From: Dichomitus squalens LYAD-421 SS1
Lineage: Eukaryota; Basidiomycota; Agaricomycetes; Polyporales; Polyporaceae
Length of the DNA: 64,000 bases
Reading direction: 5' to 3'
Assembly: GCF_000275845.1 (NCBI RefSeq)
Contig: NW_006766883.1
Location: 1,325,163 to 1,389,162 of the forward strand
A program made the position numbers and the translations under genes. The notes beneath the pieces are model-generated. The model had not been told where the DNA came from. It ran no database searches and saw only the letters and a list, made by a program, of their open reading frames with translations. Position 1 is the stretch's first letter. Each line of letters opens with the position of its first letter. Positions 61,801 through 64,000 of the stretch are shown here, piece by piece.

Positions 61801-62149
61801 GCTAGGCGAGACGTGAGTGAACATGGTTATCAAACATCCAGGCGCTTATATCGTATTTTGCGGGCGGTCTTAGGCGTGGACTGGTGCGAAGGTACCGCCA
61901 CAACCTGATTTAGCCGCATCGGCGCTGGGATACTTGTCCAGGACGCAAATACTTTTCGCGGGGTTGCTCCCCTTCGAAACTCGCCGCAATCCCGGGAAGG
62001 CCGAGCCAATGGTGAACGCAGAGAAACCGTCAAACCTCCTGGTTTACGGCACACCAGCAGTGGACACGAAGTTTGAGCCCGCTCTCGAGTTGGTCAAGCC
62101 ACCTCCAAGGTTCGGACTGCTCCTAGTAGGCGGCGCGGCGGTTCGCTGA
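58821..62149 (+). CDS. COG1: conserved oligomeric Golgi complex subunit 1
   Basis: Twelve exons: 58821-59071, 59127-59171, 59231-59382, 59440-59639, 59693-59800, 59850-60666, 60727-60955, 61019-61110, 61170-61274, 61329-61457, 61511-61812 and 61892-62149, giving 895 aa. The N-terminal Ser/Arg-rich region is followed by DPDDLFAKHSVAEVRMIQQR and YRDLLEASTSILGLAKSS, the Cog1/Vps51 helical entry. Next come LLDAPEHLWRLMEKRSYLNA and a long helical body. The C-terminus is weakly conserved. COG is the eight-subunit tether for retrograde vesicles at the Golgi, and Cog1 joins its two lobes. Its neighbour TMEM115 is reported to interact with COG. Confidence 0.9.
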
Positions 62150-63546
62150 ATGTATATGTATCCTCGGAGACTACACCACGACCACGCCTCCACGTGGTGA
62201 CTACTTATGCATCGCGCATTGTTCGTCAGATTCCCCATGATTCTGACATCAGTTTGGGCTCAGTATCACTCTTCCATCCGGAGTGATTATCAGACTCTGC
62301 TTGGAGTCACGCAGGAATCAATGCTACGCCTCGTGACAATGACGAGCTTGAGAAAACACATTGAATGCTGGAAGCTGCAGTCAACTAAAACGTGCCTCGG
62401 AAGTTAATTCACGTTTAAACTGCTCGATCATACGTGCCCATTCTCCGATCAATGCTATTCTATAATCACGCTGCCCATGTCAATAGGGTATTGACGCAAT
62501 GAGTTCGAATGATCAGGAATGGCGTTCATCAGCCACGGCACGCACACCAACGTGTGCATATACTTCACATAACCAATTCTGGCTCACTTACCCCTTATCA
62601 TGTTGAGCCATTGAATGAAAGCGCACTCTTTCGGAGCGACCATGGCTGCGGCCGCGCGGCCGAGAACGTCAAATCTCTGATATGTACACTCAATGTGATC
62701 TCTGGTGATCCCGGGAGCCTGGGCGGGACACGGTGACACCGCCTGCCGCGGCCTTGCAGCTAATGGATGACTTCCCATAAGAATCTACGGCTCTGGAGTG
62801 TCCGTAGACCTATATCGGAGCTCTAATCTGTCTAGAGATCTCGGGCGCTCAATGATCAGGCAGGGATATCCGGAGAGCGTCTAGTGCTATGCACGTGTTC
62901 TCTTGGGCCTTACATCAGCACCCAATGTAGTAGGTGATTGATCCCAACACAATTTGTAATGATGGCACCTTCCTTTCGAGTCGTTTACGACCTCAAGCGA
63001 GCATCTACGGCTGCGTTTAGGCCCCCTTCTAGATTTTGGGCGCTTGCAGCATCTACGGACGTCGGTCTCAAAAGCGGAGTACAAATCGTTGTCGGCATCT
63101 CGGCGGATAGGACACTTTCAATATCTACGGACGACAAAATGGCCGTAGATCCTTATGGGAAGTCATCCAATCAACATCTTCAGCCAGTTTCCGCCGCAAC
63201 AATGCGTTATCTGGATCACAGGACGGAAGCAACGCAGATCGGCTTCTGTTCTTCTCGCTCCCCCCGTCCCAGGCCCTATGAAGGACGGCTCAGCCTCCGT
63301 AATTCCGCTCTCGCCTTGAGCACTCAACACGGCTCCGTCCCAGCAGCACTGGCAGTTGCTGGCTCCCTGGACTGAATTCCCAGCTTCCCAGCTTCCTGGA
63401 CGAGGTTCGAGGCAGCACGCGGGACCGGAGTTGATCTCTGGACGAGCACGACACGAAGACTACGGGCTGCCCCAGTTACAATCACGATCGCAACGACGAC
63501 GGACGAGACTCCAGGAGACTTTTAGGTTGTAGCCCGGGGTAACAGT
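62150..63546. other. 1.4-kb intergenic region
   Basis: No gene was recognised. It holds a ~406-bp segment bounded by inverted repeats (listed separately) and a frame at 62938-63375 that lacks domain features. Confidence 0.45.
62764..63169. mobile_element. MITE-like element with 27-bp terminal inverted repeats
   Basis: The left end, 62764-62790, begins TGGATGACTTCCCATAAG. Its reverse complement matches the right end, 63143-63169, at 26 of 27 positions. The 7-mer TCTACGG or its complement CCGTAGA occurs six times inside (62784, 62802, 63004, 63052, 63124, 63143). There is no transposase frame, so it would be non-autonomous. A target-site duplication is not evident: the flanks read GCAGCTAA and ATCAACAT. 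Confidence 0.65.
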
Positions 63547-64000
63547 ATGCAAGGTACGGTTTGGCACTTTACGCAGCTGGTACTGAGCCGGGATCGCTCC
63601 CCGGCAAGTGTGGAACAAGCATGCTAACGGACCGTGGAATTTACGCAGCGCCGACCCCACTAGACTTGCGGGACCTCTCGTCGGTATTCTTCGCTATCCA
63701 TCTTGTCGGTGGACATATCGGACTGCCGATTGTAGTCGCAACGTTCCTTATCTCGAAGACGGCAAATCGCCATCCCACTGTCATTAACTTCTGTATTGTA
63801 TGGATACTGTATTCTATCATCTACTGTCTTCTGTGAGTATCATTGAAAGCATTCGCTGCTTTCGAGACGTGCTAAATAAGTGGTAGCCTTTATCGCGGGG
63901 ATGTCTGGTTAGACGACCCGCCACACGACTTGTGTTTAGCACAAGCAGCCATGAACTACGCGGCCCCTCCTATGGCTGTTGTGGCCGGTCTCGAGGTCGT
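63547..64000 (+). CDS. basidiomycete multi-pass membrane protein, GPCR-like (cut by window end)
   Basis: The first three exons are visible: 63547-63553, 63649-63832 and 63887 onward. The first exon is only 7 nt (ATG CAA G). The protein reads DLRDLSSVFFAIHLVGGHIG (first membrane helix), then a short basic loop SKTANRHPT and a second helix NFCIVWILYSIIYCLL. After a short loop with a conserved Cys (CLAQAAMNYAAPPMAVVAGL) the third helix begins. This N-terminus belongs to a large agaricomycete family of predicted seven-helix proteins of unknown ligand. It is not recognisable as a Ste3-type pheromone receptor from the part seen. Confidence 0.8.

Noticed and set aside
63547..64000. Considered as a Ste3-type pheromone receptor (MATB)
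   Set aside because: The visible N-terminal helices fit a different, larger basidiomycete membrane protein family, and no pheromone precursor with a CaaX end was noticed nearby.

Overview
This is genomic DNA from a basidiomycete fungus, most likely a wood-decay agaricomycete of polypore type. Almost every gene is split by many 50-70 nt introns, including some first exons of only 3-10 nt. The gene content also fits: a secreted GH7 cellobiohydrolase, basidiomycete-style transporters and a homeodomain mating-type pair. All gene models were assembled by hand from exon reading frames and splice sites. Where exons are listed, the phases and total length were checked to close in frame.

Layout. 1-1.9 kb: no gene seen, one short tandem repeat. 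1.9-15.1 kb: a voltage-sensor-only membrane protein, splicing factor CWC25, an MFS transporter, a Zn2Cys6 transcription factor, REV7 and sorting nexin SNX4. 15.3-22.0 kb: a PTM1/GPR107-type Golgi protein converging on RPB2, the second subunit of RNA polymerase II. 24.0-25.5 kb: the cellobiohydrolase, with a TATA box. 25.9-34.9 kb: a fructosamine-kinase-like gene and a tandem duplication that produced two class III Old Yellow Enzyme genes, a broken copy of an ABC1/ADCK2-type kinase, and the intact kinase. 36.0-41.5 kb: a glycogenin with a very long low-complexity tail, and an alanine-rich helical protein. 42.3-44.7 kb: a second MFS transporter.

The centre of interest is 45.0-53.4 kb, the HD (MATA) mating-type locus in its classic order: beta-flanking gene, HD1 and HD2 transcribed divergently, then mitochondrial intermediate peptidase MIP. 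HD2 carries a full homeodomain. The HD1 partner keeps the N-terminal dimerisation-like region and a basic NLS, but I can find no homeodomain in it, and its two introns are too short to hide one. RPB2, the ABC1-type kinase and glycogenin belong to the neighbourhood known to be linked to MATA in agaricomycetes.

53.9-64 kb: a WHIM/DDT-like chromatin protein, a FAM32A-like protein, TMEM115, COG1, a short element bounded by inverted repeats, and the start of a multi-pass membrane protein cut by the window edge.

How they work together: fungal genes are mostly independent, but the window groups housekeeping genes (splicing, transcription, Golgi traffic, DNA damage tolerance) around the mating locus. 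Lifestyle genes (cellulase, transporters, ene-reductases) are interspersed. No rRNA, tRNA or CRISPR was recognised.
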